A stretch of 64,000 nucleotides of DNA from an uncultured Bartonella sp. (GCF_945277285.1 NZ_CALYPR010000001.1:992001-1056000), one strand, 5' to 3'. Shown: positions 1 to 9,145, counted from the first letter of the stretch. The notes: a model not told the origin generated them from the sequence alone. A program made the numbers and translations.

Positions 1-1398
1 TATTGCCGGGTTTTCCAACACCGGTTTTAACAAGGCAACCGCTTTATTGGCTTCAATTTGCCCTTTTACACGACCCCCACCCAATAAATCATTACTGCCA
101 TCGACATGATTAAGCGGCACATAAGCCGCTTTGCCGGGTTCAAGAGCTATTGAAAATCCCACAAGCTCCGCCTGCATGGGATCAAGTGAAGTGGTTTCCG
201 TATCAAACGCAAAAAATCCTTGATCCAATGCTTCGTCAAGCCAGCGTTTAAGCTCTGTTTCATCGGTTATTGTCTGATATGAAGCGGTATCAATTTTTTC
301 TTCAAGCGCTTCTTTTTTGCGTTTTTCAGCAAGTCGTTGCGGTGTATTTTTTTCAGTTCCTTCGTCAACATCCGCGCTTTGAATATGCGTTGCGTCTGCA
401 TCAGCTTTTGGCGCTTGCGCTATATCCGATCCGGTATCAAGATCAGGCCCATGGGCTTTTTTTCCCCATTCCACTTCGAGATTGACCGGTTCGATCAATG
501 CAGCGTCGCAGTTTGTCGCTTCCGCTACACGACGTGTCAATGAGTTGAATTCCATTGCTTTTAAAAAACTGATCAGACGCGGCCCATCTGTTGGCTCCAA
601 CAGCAGGTCATCAAGCCCCGTTTGCAAAGGAACATCATCTTTCAATGTCACGAGTTCACGCGCCAGCCTTGCCTGATCAGCAAAAGCAATAATATTTTCA
701 CGCCGTTTTTGCTGTTTGATTTCTTGCACATGAGCCAACAAACTGTCGAGACTGCCAAATTGGTCAATCAGTTGAGCTGCTGTTTTTGGTCCAATTCCGG
801 GAACGCCAGGGACATTATCGGTGGAATCTCCAGTAAGTGATTGCAAATCAATCATCTTTTCCGGTGGCACACCCCATTTTTCAATCACTTCCGCTATACC
901 GATGGGGCGATCTTTCATACTGTCATACATATGAACCTGATTGGTAACGAGCTGCATCAGATCCTTGTCAGAGGAAATAATCGTCGTTTCTGCCCCGGAT
1001 TGGCTTGCCAGAGCCGAATAAGTCGCAATGATATCGTCGGCTTCATAGCCTTCTTTTTCAATGCAAGGCAAATTAAATGCCCGTGTTGCCTGTCGGATAA
1101 GGCTGAATTGTGGGATGAGATCTTCCGGCGGAGCGGGGCGGTTAGCCTTATAGTCAGGATAGATTTTCTTGCGAAACGTTTCTGATGAATAATCAAAAAT
1201 AACTGCAAAATGGGTGGGCACAACACCGACAGCGGTATTTCTCGCGTCACACAACAATTTCCATAGCATATTACAAAAACCGGCTAGCGCACCGACCGGC
1301 AAGCCATCTTTTTTCCGTGTAAGCGGCGGTAAAGCGTGGTAGGCACGAAAAATATAACTTGAACCGTCAACCAGAAAAAGGTGATCATTTTTTTGCAT
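1..1398 (-). CDS. polA: DNA polymerase I, N-terminal 466 residues (3' end outside the window)
   Basis: DNA polymerase I fills gaps and removes RNA primers during repair and lagging-strand synthesis. The gene runs off the left edge, so only the N-terminal half is seen. Reading from the ATG at 1396-1398, the 5'-nuclease domain opens with VDGSSYIFRAYHA (residues 10-22) and carries the helix-hairpin-helix segment DSTDNVPGVPGIGPKTAAQL further on. The start of the 3'-5' exonuclease domain is visible near residue 398 as FDTETTSLDP. Its DxE metal-binding motif is intact, so the enzyme is probably proofreading-competent, unlike some bacterial PolA proteins that have lost it. The polymerase domain lies outside the window. 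The gene is divergent from the candidate small RNA at about 1.6-1.77 kb. Confidence 0.95.
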   Translation of the reverse strand, partial: MQKNDHLFLVDGSSYIFRAYHALPPLTRKKDGLPVGALAGFCNMLWKLLCDARNTAVGVVPTHFAVIFDYSSETFRKKIYPDYKANRPAPPEDLIPQFSLIRQATRAFNLPCIEKEGYEADDIIATYSALASQSGAETTIISSDKDLMQLVTNQVHMYDSMKDRPIGIAEVIEKWGVPPEKMIDLQSLTGDSTDNVPGVPGIGPKTAAQLIDQFGSLDSLLAHVQEIKQQKRRENIIAFADQARLARELVTLKDDVPLQTGLDDLLLEPTDGPRLISFLKAMEFNSLTRRVAEATNCDAALIEPVNLEVEWGKKAHGPDLDTGSDIAQAPKADADATHIQSADVDEGTEKNTPQRLAEKRKKEALEEKIDTASYQTITDETELKRWLDEALDQGFFAFDTETTSLDPMQAELVGFSIALEPGKAAYVPLNHVDGSNDLLGGGRVKGQIEANKAVALLKPVLENPAI

Positions 1399-1586
1399 CG
1401 TCAATCCTGACATCGATTTTTCAAAATACTATCTAAGTCTAAAAGCATATCGGGTCAAAAGCCATTTTGGCAAACTACGAAATCCTTTAGATTTGGCAAC
1501 TTAATTGTTAGGCTTTTAAAGGCCCATATCACTTTTTATCAAAGTGGCTTTTCACGCATTTGTTACAAAATGTTAATATAGTTGCC

Positions 1587-1771
1587 CTTGAAAAACCATT
1601 TTTAAATCCTTTTATATCACCCATCGACACTGCGTCGATGGGTCCGGTTTTCCGGCTATGTCCCCCGCCGTTTACCGGATATGACAGTCTACTTTCCCTC
1701 TCCGGACTGTTAAATGAGTGCAGTAAAAAAGACCGTTGTGGTTTCCCCCTCTCCACAACGGTCTATTTTTT
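1587..1771 (+). ncRNA. Candidate trans-acting small RNA with CU-rich loops
   Basis: The 394 bp between polA and dnaQ contain a run of hairpins on the plus strand: a perfect 9 bp stem (1620-1628 with 1634-1642), a second stem (TCCGGT 1643-1648 with ACCGGA 1674-1679), a third (ACAGTC 1684-1689 with GACTGT 1705-1710), and a perfect 11 bp terminator stem followed by U-rich sequence. The loops of the last three are TATGTCCCCC, TACTTTCCCTCTCCG and TTTCCCCCTCT, all of anti-Shine-Dalgarno type. A TAATAT at 1574-1579 could be a -10 box; the -35 is weak, so the 5' end is a guess. Exposed CU-rich loops are typical of alphaproteobacterial regulatory RNAs such as the AbcR (alpha-r15) and cuckoo-type families. 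I recall polA as a neighbour of alpha-r15 RNAs, but four hairpins and about 150-185 nt are longer than usual for that family. Confidence 0.5.
1731..1770. terminator. Bidirectional intrinsic terminator
   Basis: A perfect 11 bp stem, GACCGTTGTGG (1731-1741) with CCACAACGGTC (1753-1763), is flanked by AAAAAA on the left and TATTTTTTAT on the right. It can end the candidate plus-strand small RNA and also dnaQ, which ends at 1793 on the minus strand. Confidence 0.85.
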
Positions 1772-1792
1772 ATAAAGCTCTAAATGAAGCTT

Positions 1793-2494
1793 TTAATTTT
1801 TAATATGGCTCCATAGAGCTTTATCGCCTAGTTTTGTCAGCAAAGCTTCATGAGCTACTTTATCCTCTTCGCTCAAGCGGCTTGGCAAGGGGTGAGGGCG
1901 CGTTTTCAAGACAATTCCGGTCTGATCTTTATTCTCTGCGCCCTTATGGTCTCCATTTCCTCCATCAAACCCCAAAGCTCCCTGCTTTCCGCCGATAAGC
2001 TCAATATAGACGTCGGCAAGAATTTCCGAGTCGAGTAACGCTCCATGTAAAGTACGTCGCGAATTATCAATGCCAAAACGTTTACACAAAGCATCCAACG
2101 AATTTGGCCCCATGGGAAATTTACGTCGTGCCATTGCCAAAGTATCTATGATACGGTCAACACTGATAAGAGGTTTATTGATACGTCCCAACTCGGCGTT
2201 CAAAAACCCAAGGTCGAAATTAGCATTGTGGGCAATCAATGTTGCCCCTTCAATGAAGTTTAAAAAATCGTCGGCGATTTCTTCAAATTTCGGTTCATCT
2301 TTTAGACGCTCATTGGTCAAACCATGAACGGCAACAACCTCGTCAGGAATAATAACACCTTGCGGATTGAGATAGACATGAAAGGTCTTATCTGTAAGAT
2401 AACGGTCAACCATCTCCACACAGCCAATTTCGACAATACGGTCGCTTTCCTTGTGAAGTCCGGTCGTTTCTGTATCAAAAATAATCTCTCTCAT
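1793..2494 (-). CDS. dnaQ: DNA polymerase III epsilon subunit, proofreading exonuclease
   Basis: Epsilon is the 3'-5' exonuclease of the replicative polymerase III core and removes mismatched 3' ends. The 233-residue protein has the three DEDDh exonuclease motifs: DTETTG at residues 7-12, HNANFD at 89-94, and the H150/D155 motif in LHGALLDSE. After about residue 170 the tail is charged and less conserved, where the alpha-binding segment normally lies. It belongs to the minus-strand arm coaE-aroE-maf-ppsR left of the origin but is separated from coaE by 331 bp, so it probably has its own promoter. The terminator at 1731-1770 lies just downstream. Confidence 0.96.
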   Translation of the reverse strand: MREIIFDTETTGLHKESDRIVEIGCVEMVDRYLTDKTFHVYLNPQGVIIPDEVVAVHGLTNERLKDEPKFEEIADDFLNFIEGATLIAHNANFDLGFLNAELGRINKPLISVDRIIDTLAMARRKFPMGPNSLDALCKRFGIDNSRRTLHGALLDSEILADVYIELIGGKQGALGFDGGNGDHKGAENKDQTGIVLKTRPHPLPSRLSEEDKVAHEALLTKLGDKALWSHIKN

Positions 2495-2825
2495 GAAAAT
2501 TTACTTTCAATTTTTCTATTTTCTTGCCCAAAAACCATGATTTTTAAGGCTCTACACTATTCTACAAGGGTTGTTGAGATTTTTTCCCTTTTTTAGGTGA
2601 CAAACAAAACCAGATTGAAAGTGCTATAGGGAATTGTCTATCATTAGCAACAAGGTGGAAAAAAGCCTTGCCAATTCATATCAATTTACCCCACAATTGT
2701 AAAAAACCCGCTATATGCAACACAAATTTCAGTTTCCTGTCTGCAAAATTGCCTAAAGTTCAACTTTATAATGATGTTGCCGATATAACGCAAAATGAAC
2801 TTGAAATCATAACGGAGTTATAAAT
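2495..2825. other. Intergenic region between coaE and dnaQ
   Basis: These 331 AT-rich bases lie between the coaE stop codon and the dnaQ start on the minus strand. They should hold the dnaQ promoter and leader. I saw no convincing gene, repeat or strong terminator. The short open frames crossing the region lack ribosome-binding sites and recognisable content. Confidence 0.5.
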
Positions 2826-3416
2826 TCAGTTATCTGTTGTCAATTGTTGAATGAGCAATCCTACCTCAGCTTTTGCGTGATCCAATCCTTGACCGGTATC
2901 AATGACAAAATCTGCACGTTTTCTTTTTTCACGATCAGGAATCTGTCGCGACAAAATATGATCAAATTTTTTATCACTCCAGCCCGGGCGTGCAAGGACA
3001 CGTTGCCGCTGAATAGATTTTGGGGCAGAAACAACGACAATTTTATCAACCCGTCCTTCAGGGCCTTTTTCAAATAATAACGGAATATCAAGAACAACGA
3101 GTTTATCACCCTTGTCGCGATGGTTTTTGACAAAAGCCTTTTCCTTTTCGCGCACCAATGGATGGATATACTTTTCCAATAATTCGAGTTTTTCGGGATC
3201 AGGGATGATTTCCTGCGATAATTTTTCCCGATCAATTTGTCCATCAGTCAGGCATTTCGGAAAATTTTGTTTAAACCACTGAATGACCGGCGCACTTTTA
3301 TAAAGTTCATGAACAGCTTCGTCAGCATTATAAACAGCAATACCGGCATCAGCAAAAAAACCGGCTGTCGTCGATTTTCCCATGCCAATTGACCCAGTAA
3401 GCCCCAAGATAATCAT
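2826..3416 (-). CDS. coaE: Dephospho-CoA kinase
   Basis: The last step of coenzyme A synthesis is ATP-dependent phosphorylation of the 3'-hydroxyl of dephospho-CoA. The 196-residue protein starts MIILGLTGSIGMGKST, a P-loop at residues 8-16, and has the family's DIPLLFEKG segment and the RQIPDREKRKRADFVIDTG segment of the lid/base-binding region. Length is normal. Its ATG overlaps the stop codon of aroE by 4 bp, so the two are translationally coupled, and coaE is the last gene of the ppsR-maf-aroE-coaE group. This order next to the origin is conserved in Rhizobiales. Confidence 0.96.
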   Translation of the reverse strand: MIILGLTGSIGMGKSTTAGFFADAGIAVYNADEAVHELYKSAPVIQWFKQNFPKCLTDGQIDREKLSQEIIPDPEKLELLEKYIHPLVREKEKAFVKNHRDKGDKLVVLDIPLLFEKGPEGRVDKIVVVSAPKSIQRQRVLARPGWSDKKFDHILSRQIPDREKRKRADFVIDTGQGLDHAKAEVGLLIQQLTTDN

Positions 3417-4273
3417 CTTTTCCCCATATTATGCAAGATTTCTTGCCTTAATGCCTCGTCAACTTCCGGTCTTACACCGAACCAACGTTCAAACCCAGGA
3501 ACCGCCTGATGAAGCAACATGCCGATACCGTCAACCGTCTTCAGATTCAAGCTGTTGGCTTGCAACAGAATTGGCGTAATCAGCGGAGTATAAACAATAT
3601 CTGTGACAAGAACTGACGGTTTTGCATTTTCCAAATGGATAAAGGGTTTTTCATCTTTGGTTGCAAATTTACTTTTCATGCCTAAAGAAGTTGTATTGAC
3701 GATAAAATCCGCCATAGGAACGAGTTTATCAATTTCATTCCAGTTGGCAGCCTTTACAATATCACCAAAATAAGTGGCAAGATCATTGGCACGCGATCTG
3801 GTCCGGTTTACGAGATATATAGATTCAAAGCCCCGTTGTTCGAGTGCATAAATGACAGCACGTGCTGCTCCGCCGGCTCCAATGACAAGGGCTACACTAC
3901 CACCCCAACCGGGCGCAAAATCGTCAAGATTGGCGGCAAAGCCATAAGCATCGGTATTGCTCGCACAGAGTTTGCTATTTTCAAACCATAAGGTATTGGC
4001 CGCGCCGATTTTTGTTGCAACACAATCTTTTTTATCAGCAAGCTGAAATGCCATTTCCTTATGAGGAAGTGTTACGTTACCTCCGCAAAGGCCTTTGTCT
4101 GGAAGTGAAGCAATAAATTTTTCAAAATGTTCGGGTTTTATCTCAAAAGCTTCATAGCTTCCCGCTAAATGATATTTCTTCAGCCAATAACGGTGGATTT
4201 GTGGTGAAAGCGAATGACCAACGGGATAACCGGTGACAAAAGCGTGGGGCATATCTGTTGTTGTCTTTATCAT
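3413..4273 (-). CDS. aroE: Shikimate dehydrogenase
   Basis: AroE reduces 3-dehydroshikimate to shikimate with NADPH in aromatic amino acid synthesis. In this 286-residue protein SLSP (21-24) and NVTLPHK (66-72, catalytic Lys72) form the shikimate site with Asp108 in NTDAYGF. The Rossmann glycine motif is GAGGAARA (132-139), followed by the NRTRSRA loop that reads the NADP phosphate. Seven extra N-terminal residues precede the usual core, so a start at Met8 is possible. It lies one base downstream of maf and overlaps coaE by 4 bp, which indicates one operon. Confidence 0.96.
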   Translation of the reverse strand: MIKTTTDMPHAFVTGYPVGHSLSPQIHRYWLKKYHLAGSYEAFEIKPEHFEKFIASLPDKGLCGGNVTLPHKEMAFQLADKKDCVATKIGAANTLWFENSKLCASNTDAYGFAANLDDFAPGWGGSVALVIGAGGAARAVIYALEQRGFESIYLVNRTRSRANDLATYFGDIVKAANWNEIDKLVPMADFIVNTTSLGMKSKFATKDEKPFIHLENAKPSVLVTDIVYTPLITPILLQANSLNLKTVDGIGMLLHQAVPGFERWFGVRPEVDEALRQEILHNMGKR

Positions 4274-4274
4274 C

Positions 4275-4871
4275 TTATTGGCTGATCATTCCCAATTCAC
4301 GTAATTTTTTTAACAATAATAAAATCGGTACACCAATAATGGTAAAATAATCTCCTTCTATTTTATCAAATAACTGGATGCCAAGGCCTTCAATCTGGTA
4401 AGCTCCCACACTTCCCAATATTTTTTGGCCAACACGATCAAGATAAAGGTCAATAAAACTTGATGACAAAAGCCGCATTGACATTTTTGCTGTCGAAACA
4501 TCGGCCCAAATTGTTTTGCCATTCATAGCAAGGGCTATTGCGCTATGAAGATAATGATCTTTACCGGATAAGGTCGCAAGACGCAGACGTGCTTCGTCGA
4601 GATTTGCCGCTTTGTGGAGAACTTGCTCCTGCAATTCAAGTGTCTGATCACACCCAATGACAACAGCATCGGGAAAACGGACGGAAACATTTTGAGCCTT
4701 TTCTTCAGAAAGCTTTATTGCCAAATCTTTTGGCGTTACGCTGCCAAAACCTTTTTCAACAACACGTTCATCTATCGTGGCACCTTGAACATCAAAGATG
4801 AGTCCGGCATTTTGTAAAATTATTTTTCTAAAAGGGCTCAAAGAAGCGAGAATGAGGGGCGATTGAGACAT
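4275..4871 (-). CDS. maf: Maf family nucleotide pyrophosphatase
   Basis: Maf proteins hydrolyse non-canonical or modified nucleoside triphosphates to monophosphates and are linked to cell-division control. The open frame extends upstream to 4925, but the ATG at 4869-4871 gives a protein starting MSQSPLILASLSPFRK, the canonical Maf N-terminus, and a normal 198 residues; the longer start would run into ppsR. Visible family motifs are the SLSPFRK substrate loop, the GCDQTL catalytic segment and GSVGAYQIEGLG. It lies between ppsR and aroE in one tight operon next to the origin. The exact nucleotide substrate cannot be read from the sequence. Confidence 0.92.
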   Translation of the reverse strand: MSQSPLILASLSPFRKIILQNAGLIFDVQGATIDERVVEKGFGSVTPKDLAIKLSEEKAQNVSVRFPDAVVIGCDQTLELQEQVLHKAANLDEARLRLATLSGKDHYLHSAIALAMNGKTIWADVSTAKMSMRLLSSSFIDLYLDRVGQKILGSVGAYQIEGLGIQLFDKIEGDYFTIIGVPILLLLKKLRELGMISQ

Positions 4872-4893
4872 TGTTTTTGCTTTTAAATCCAAT

Positions 4894-5724
4894 TCAAATC
4901 TGATGATCACGCATATAAAGCTCAAGAATTGCTGTCGCTGTTTCTTCTATCGAACGACGTGTAACATCTATAATCGGCCAATTATTACGCGAGCAAATCT
5001 GTTTGGCATTGTTGAGTTCTTGCGCAATATTTGCCCGATCTATATAACTTTCGGTTGTTAAACCACCACCAATATTCCGACTCTGGCGTACTTGGCTTAT
5101 TCGTTCAGCTGAAGCAATGAGTCCAACAATAAGTGGCTTTTTTGATAGAAAAAGTTGTTCTGGTGGTTCTATTCCGGGCATAAGCGGGACATTAGCCGTC
5201 TTTATTCCGCGATTTGCAAGATAGAAACTTGTGGGAGTTTTTGATGTTCGTGATATACCAACGAGAATCACATCAGCATCAGATAAACCATCCGGCAATT
5301 GGCCATCATCATGGTCCATTGTATAATCCAGAGCTTCAATGCGTTTGAAATAATGGGCATTAAGCACATGCTGGGCGCTAGCGCGCCGATTGGCCGGCAA
5401 ACGTAAAAATGAATGAAAAGCCTCGAAAACAGGATCAAGCACAGAAACTGAGGGAACACCTATTTTTTCACAGGCAGATTGCAAATGACGAGCCATTGTC
5501 TCGTCAACAATCGTATAAAGAACAATCCCCGGTTCGCGGTTGATCTGCTCAATCACATCACGCAATTGCACTTCGTTGCGAATGAGCGGATAGACGTGTT
5601 CTATTGCCTGCGCTTCGACATATTGGGATGCAACGGCCCGTCCTGCCGAAAGGAGAGTCTCTCCGGTCGCATCAGAAATCAAATACAAATGAAAGTCCAA
5701 TTTTGTTTTTGTCACTGTATTCAC
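4894..5724 (-). CDS. ppsR: PEP synthase/PPDK regulatory kinase-pyrophosphorylase (DUF299)
   Basis: This family switches PEP synthase or pyruvate phosphate dikinase off by ADP-dependent phosphorylation of a threonine and on again by Pi-dependent removal. The 276-residue protein shows the P-loop-like motif [11 protein letters not shown] (156-166) and the conserved [11 protein letters not shown] segment downstream. Translation appears to start at a GTG (5722-5724), giving [23 protein letters not shown]. Its start faces hemE across about 400 bp that hold the probable replication origin, the same arrangement reported for the origin in Caulobacter and rhizobia. Whether the target here is PPDK or PpsA is not shown, as neither gene is in the window. 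Confidence 0.93.
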   Translation of the reverse strand: MNTVTKTKLDFHLYLISDATGETLLSAGRAVASQYVEAQAIEHVYPLIRNEVQLRDVIEQINREPGIVLYTIVDETMARHLQSACEKIGVPSVSVLDPVFEAFHSFLRLPANRRASAQHVLNAHYFKRIEALDYTMDHDDGQLPDGLSDADVILVGISRTSKTPTSFYLANRGIKTANVPLMPGIEPPEQLFLSKKPLIVGLIASAERISQVRQSRNIGGGLTTESYIDRANIAQELNNAKQICSRNNWPIIDVTRRSIEETATAILELYMRDHQI

Positions 5725-5799
5725 AGGCCCTTGTTGATAGATGTGTAAAGCTTCCCGATTTTATGCACGTCAAAAAAATAAGAGGATAACTCGTCTATG

Positions 5800-5808
5800 T
5801 TATACACA
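5800..5808 (+). promoter_or_regulatory. DnaA box
   Basis: TTATACACA matches the consensus TTATNCACA exactly. A one-mismatch copy, TTATGCACG, lies 39 bp to the left at 5761-5769 in the same orientation. Confidence 0.75.
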
Positions 5809-6007
5809 AGCCAAAGCACGGTGGGAAATTCAAAATTGCCACTCTGAATTACGGGGATAAGTTCACTTTTGCTTTTTAAGAAATTTCGTAAGACAAACAT
5901 CCAATAATTTTCTAAGGATATCATTTTTATGAACTAATTTATTTTTTTCGATCATGAAACGTAAGGCTTGAATTCTGTTTTTTGCCAACCAAAAACAAAG
6001 CTCTATC

Positions 6008-6016
6008 TGTGGATAA
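6008..6016 (-). promoter_or_regulatory. DnaA box
   Basis: The plus strand reads TGTGGATAA, so the minus strand is TTATCCACA, the strongest classical DnaA box. It points toward the AT-rich segment and the box at 5800. Confidence 0.8.
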
Positions 6017-6023
6017 AACAAGG

Positions 6024-6038
6024 TTAATAAATAATTAA
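6024..6038 (+). promoter_or_regulatory. CtrA-type binding site in the origin
   Basis: The plus strand reads TTAA, seven bases (TAAATAA), then TTAA followed by C. This is a perfect match to the CtrA consensus TTAA-N7-TTAA(C). In Caulobacter, CtrA bound in the origin represses replication initiation. The site sits 8 bp from a perfect DnaA box, so competition between the two proteins is plausible. An AT-rich region can produce such a match by chance, so location is the main support. Confidence 0.6.
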
Positions 6039-6049
6039 CAGAAAACACA

Positions 6050-6068
6050 GACTCTAAGAATCAGAATC
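6050..6068 (+). promoter_or_regulatory. Cluster of three GANTC (CcrM) sites
   Basis: GACTC (6050-6054), GAATC (6058-6062) and GAATC (6064-6068) fall within 19 bp between the CtrA-type site and hemE. CcrM methylates GANTC late in the alphaproteobacterial cell cycle, so the cluster could mark hemi-methylated new origins or time hemE expression. Confidence 0.5.
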
Positions 6069-6125
6069 TCGATTTAAAGAAAATTTCTTTCTTGAAAAGA
6101 CCCTTTGGAAAAGCCAACATAAACT

Positions 6126-7151
6126 ATGACAAAAAAAATTCTTGAAGTTCTTAATGGTAAAACGCTGTCGCAAACGCCTATCTGGCTCATGAGACAAGCA
6201 GGAAGATTCCTACCGGAATATCGTCAAACGCGGGAAAAAGCGGGAAGCTTCCTTGATCTGTGCTATAACCCCGAACTTGCTTTTGAAGTAACCATGCAAC
6301 CCATCAGACGATTCGGTTTTGATGCGGCAATTCTATTTTCTGATATTCTCGTTGTTCCTCATGCTTTGGGAAGAAATCTACGTTTTAAGGAAAAAAAAGG
6401 ACCAATTCTTGATCCTTTATCCATCAACGACATCAAAAAATTAAATGTCGAAAGGGCTCAAGAAAAACTTTCGCCTAGTTTTGAAACTCTTGCTCTTCTT
6501 AAAAAAGCACTCCCATCTGAAACGGCGCTCATCGGCTTTTGTGGAGCACCATGGACGGTTGCGACCTATATGATTGCCGGACACGGTACAGCCGATCAGG
6601 CACCAGCTCGTATTTTCGGATTTTCTTGTCCTGAAGCAATGAGATCTTTGCTTGATATTCTTGCCGATGTTTCAGCTGATTATCTCATCAATCAGGTAAA
6701 AGCCGGAGCAGACGTATTGCAAATTTTTGATTCATGGGCTGGCATATTGGATGAAAAAAGTTTTGATGAATATGTTATTCATCCAATCCAACGTATGGTT
6801 CAACGCATCAGAAAGGTTTTTCCAAAAGTTCCTATTATAGGTTTTCCAAAAGGAGCGGGTGCACTTTACCAACATTTTTCACAAAATACCGGCGTCACGG
6901 CCTTAAGCCTTGACTGGTCTCTACCAATGTCTTTTGCTCAATCTCTGCAGAAAGTAACGCCCATTCAGGGCAATCTTGATCCGTTACGGTTAGTTGTTGG
7001 TGGTCAAGCTCTGGAAAATGGCGTGAAAAATATAATGGATAATCTTTCCAATGGGCCGTTAATTTTTAATCTTGGTCATGGAATTACGCCACAAACTCCC
7101 ATAGAAAATGTGGAAAAACTAATAAAATTGGTCAGGAATTTTAATAAATGA
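6126..7151 (+). CDS. hemE: Uroporphyrinogen decarboxylase
   Basis: HemE removes four acetate carboxyls from uroporphyrinogen III to give coproporphyrinogen III in haem synthesis; it needs no cofactor. The 341-residue protein has the [11 protein letters not shown] signature (23-33) and catalytic Asp73 in the [12 protein letters not shown] segment, and length is normal. It is the first gene of the right arm beside the origin and overlaps hemJ by 4 bp (ATGA), so two haem-synthesis genes are translationally coupled. The start is the first ATG after the origin; only a weak ribosome-binding site (GGAAAAG) precedes it. Confidence 0.97.
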   Translation: MTKKILEVLNGKTLSQTPIWLMRQAGRFLPEYRQTREKAGSFLDLCYNPELAFEVTMQPIRRFGFDAAILFSDILVVPHALGRNLRFKEKKGPILDPLSINDIKKLNVERAQEKLSPSFETLALLKKALPSETALIGFCGAPWTVATYMIAGHGTADQAPARIFGFSCPEAMRSLLDILADVSADYLINQVKAGADVLQIFDSWAGILDEKSFDEYVIHPIQRMVQRIRKVFPKVPIIGFPKGAGALYQHFSQNTGVTALSLDWSLPMSFAQSLQKVTPIQGNLDPLRLVVGGQALENGVKNIMDNLSNGPLIFNLGHGITPQTPIENVEKLIKLVRNFNK

Positions 7152-7705
7152 CAAATTCGAAGTCGGATACAAAAACCACAATGACAACCGGAATGATCTG
7201 GCTTAGAGCCATTGTTTCCCTTGTCATTGTGGTGGTTATTTTATGGGGACTGTTTCACGTGAATCCTGAAATATATCCCAATTCTGTTTTATGGATTAAG
7301 GCAATTCATGTTATATCAATAATTTGTTGGATGGCGGGAATGTTTTATTTGCCGCGTCTTTTTGTCTATCATTGTCGGGCAGAAATAGGTTCAAAACAAT
7401 CAGAGACATTTAAAATTATGGAACGGCGCTTATTGCGGGCGATTATCAACCCGGCCATGATTGCTGCATGGGTGACTGGGCTTTGGATGGCTTGGGAAGT
7501 TTATGCTTTCCATGGTGGGTGGCTTCACCTTAAACTTCTTACAGTAGTTTTGCTTTCTGGATATCATGGTTTATTATCAGGGGGAGTGCGCCATTTTGCT
7601 GACGACAAAAACAAGTTTTCTGAAAAAACCTGGCGGGTTTTGAATGAGGTGCCAACCGTTTTAATGGTTATTGCTGTCATTGCGGTTATTGTGAAACCTT
7701 TCTAG
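7148..7705 (+). CDS. hemJ: Protoporphyrinogen IX oxidase HemJ
   Basis: HemJ is the membrane protoporphyrinogen oxidase used by most Alphaproteobacteria instead of HemG or HemY. The 185-residue protein has hydrophobic segments at about residues 14-34, 50-68, 100-118, 128-145 and 163-183, with the conserved histidine-bearing stretches [15 protein letters not shown] and LPRLFVYH. The hemE-hemJ overlap supports a shared role. A parS-like sequence (7251-7266) lies inside its coding sequence, which may constrain codon choice there. Confidence 0.9.
   Translation: MTNSKSDTKTTMTTGMIWLRAIVSLVIVVVILWGLFHVNPEIYPNSVLWIKAIHVISIICWMAGMFYLPRLFVYHCRAEIGSKQSETFKIMERRLLRAIINPAMIAAWVTGLWMAWEVYAFHGGWLHLKLLTVVLLSGYHGLLSGGVRHFADDKNKFSEKTWRVLNEVPTVLMVIAVIAVIVKPF
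7251..7266 (+). promoter_or_regulatory. parS: parS-like site inside hemJ
   Basis: TGTTTCACGTGAATCC matches 14 of 16 positions of the parS consensus TGTTTCACGTGAAACA, including the central palindrome core. It lies about 6 kb from parAB and about 1.2 kb from the putative origin, a usual distance for functional parS sites. Confidence 0.55.
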
Positions 7706-7839
7706 GTTAAAAATACTTGCTTTCCGGAAAAGACCGAGTTAGATGGATTTAACCTTCCTTTGCTATTTTTTTCACAGTTTCTCAAAAAATCAGGACGCGA
7801 GAAAAGTAGCCTTCCCTTGATCATAAGAGCTTATATTTG

Positions 7840-9114
7840 ATGTCGAATATCCAACAGATGAAACTACAAGAGCTGAAAAGCAAAACTCCTGTCGAACTTG
7901 TTGCTTTTGCTGAAACCTTGGAAGTTGAAAATGCTTCGCTTATGCGCAAACAGGAATTGATGTTTGCAATTTTGAAAAAACTTGCCCTTCAAGATGTTGA
8001 AATTATCGGTGAAGGCGTTTTGGAAGTTTTGCTTGACGGTTTTGGTTTTTTGCGGTCGGCTGATGCCAATTATCTTCCCGGTCCCGACGACATTTATTTA
8101 TCACCTTCGCAGATCCGGCGGTTTTCGTTAAAAACCGGTGATACTGTAGAAGGGCCGATTCGTAGTCCGAAGGAAGGTGAACGGTATTTTGCACTGCTGA
8201 AAATCAATACGATCAATTTTGAAGATCCGGAAAAAATCCGTCATAAGATCCATTTTGATAATTTGACACCACTTTATCCGAATGAACGCTTGCGGATGGA
8301 ACTTAGTGATCCAACCAACAAGGATATGTCCGCACGTGTGATTGATCTTATTTCGCCGCTTGGTAAAGGCCAGCGTGCGCTGATCGTTGCACCGCCGAGA
8401 ACCGGTAAAACTGTTCTTTTGCAAAATATTGCCCACTCGATTACTGCTAATCATCCTGAATGTTTTCTGATTGTTCTTTTAATTGATGAACGTCCGGAAG
8501 AAGTAACCGATATGCAGCGTTCGGTTAAGGGAGAAGTTGTTTCGTCAACTTTTGATGAACCGGCATCGCGGCACGTCCAGGTTGCGGAAATGGTTATTGA
8601 AAAGGCCAAGCGCTTGGTTGAACAGGGGCGTGATGTTGTTATTCTTCTCGATTCTATCACCCGTCTCGGTCGGGCGTATAACACTGTTGTTCCTTCATCA
8701 GGTAAAGTATTGACCGGTGGTGTTGATGCCAATGCTCTACAACGTCCGAAACGTTTTTTCGGTGCAGCCCGCAACATTGAAGAAGGTGGTTCACTTACCA
8801 TTATAGCAACCGCTTTGATTGATACCGGTAGCCGTATGGATGAAGTTATTTTTGAAGAATTTAAGGGTACCGGCAATTCTGAAATTGTGCTTGATCGTAA
8901 AGTTGCTGATAAACGTATTTTCCCGGCCATGGACATCTTAAAATCAGGAACGCGTAAGGAAGATCTTCTCGTATCGCGTCAGGATTTGCAAAAAATATTC
9001 GTTTTGCGGCGTATTCTGGCTCCAATGGGAACGACCGATGCTATTGAATTCTTGATCGATAAATTGAAGCAAACAAAAACCAATGCGGAATTTTTCGATT
9101 CAATGAACACCTGA
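7840..9114 (+). CDS. rho: Transcription termination factor Rho
   Basis: Rho is the hexameric RNA helicase that ends transcription at rho-dependent sites. From the ATG at 7840 (a TTG lies just upstream) the protein has 424 residues. It has the N-terminal Rho domain and cold-shock RNA-binding fold ([14 protein letters not shown], about 67-80), the Walker A region [17 protein letters not shown] (175-191, Lys190), the [12 protein letters not shown] segment and Walker [17 protein letters not shown]. Length is typical. It is preceded by 134 bp after hemJ and followed by a strong intrinsic terminator. Rho in this position between the hem genes and mnmE is standard for Rhizobiales. Confidence 0.97.
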   Translation: MSNIQQMKLQELKSKTPVELVAFAETLEVENASLMRKQELMFAILKKLALQDVEIIGEGVLEVLLDGFGFLRSADANYLPGPDDIYLSPSQIRRFSLKTGDTVEGPIRSPKEGERYFALLKINTINFEDPEKIRHKIHFDNLTPLYPNERLRMELSDPTNKDMSARVIDLISPLGKGQRALIVAPPRTGKTVLLQNIAHSITANHPECFLIVLLIDERPEEVTDMQRSVKGEVVSSTFDEPASRHVQVAEMVIEKAKRLVEQGRDVVILLDSITRLGRAYNTVVPSSGKVLTGGVDANALQRPKRFFGAARNIEEGGSLTIIATALIDTGSRMDEVIFEEFKGTGNSEIVLDRKVADKRIFPAMDILKSGTRKEDLLVSRQDLQKIFVLRRILAPMGTTDAIEFLIDKLKQTKTNAEFFDSMNT

Positions 9115-9145
9115 TAGGTGTCTCAAACGTTTTGAAAATTGTTGT

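Larger units (their letters stand above)
5725..6125. other. Probable chromosomal replication origin (oriC)
   Basis: This 401 bp non-coding stretch separates minus-strand ppsR from plus-strand hemE, the established origin position next to hemE in Alphaproteobacteria. It contains two perfect DnaA boxes (TTATACACA at 5800-5808; TTATCCACA on the minus strand at 6008-6016), a one-mismatch box (TTATGCACG, 5761-5769), an AT-rich segment at about 5895-5960 that could be the unwinding element, a perfect CtrA-type site and three GANTC sites. Transcription diverges from it: ppsR through polA to the left are minus, hemE through parB to the right are plus. parAB and parS lie within 9 kb. Confidence 0.82.

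Noticed and set aside
1529-1775. Open frames on both strands between polA and dnaQ (about 71-75 residues)
   Set aside because: They run through the hairpins and terminator, have no ribosome-binding site and encode nothing recognisable. The region is better read as an RNA gene.
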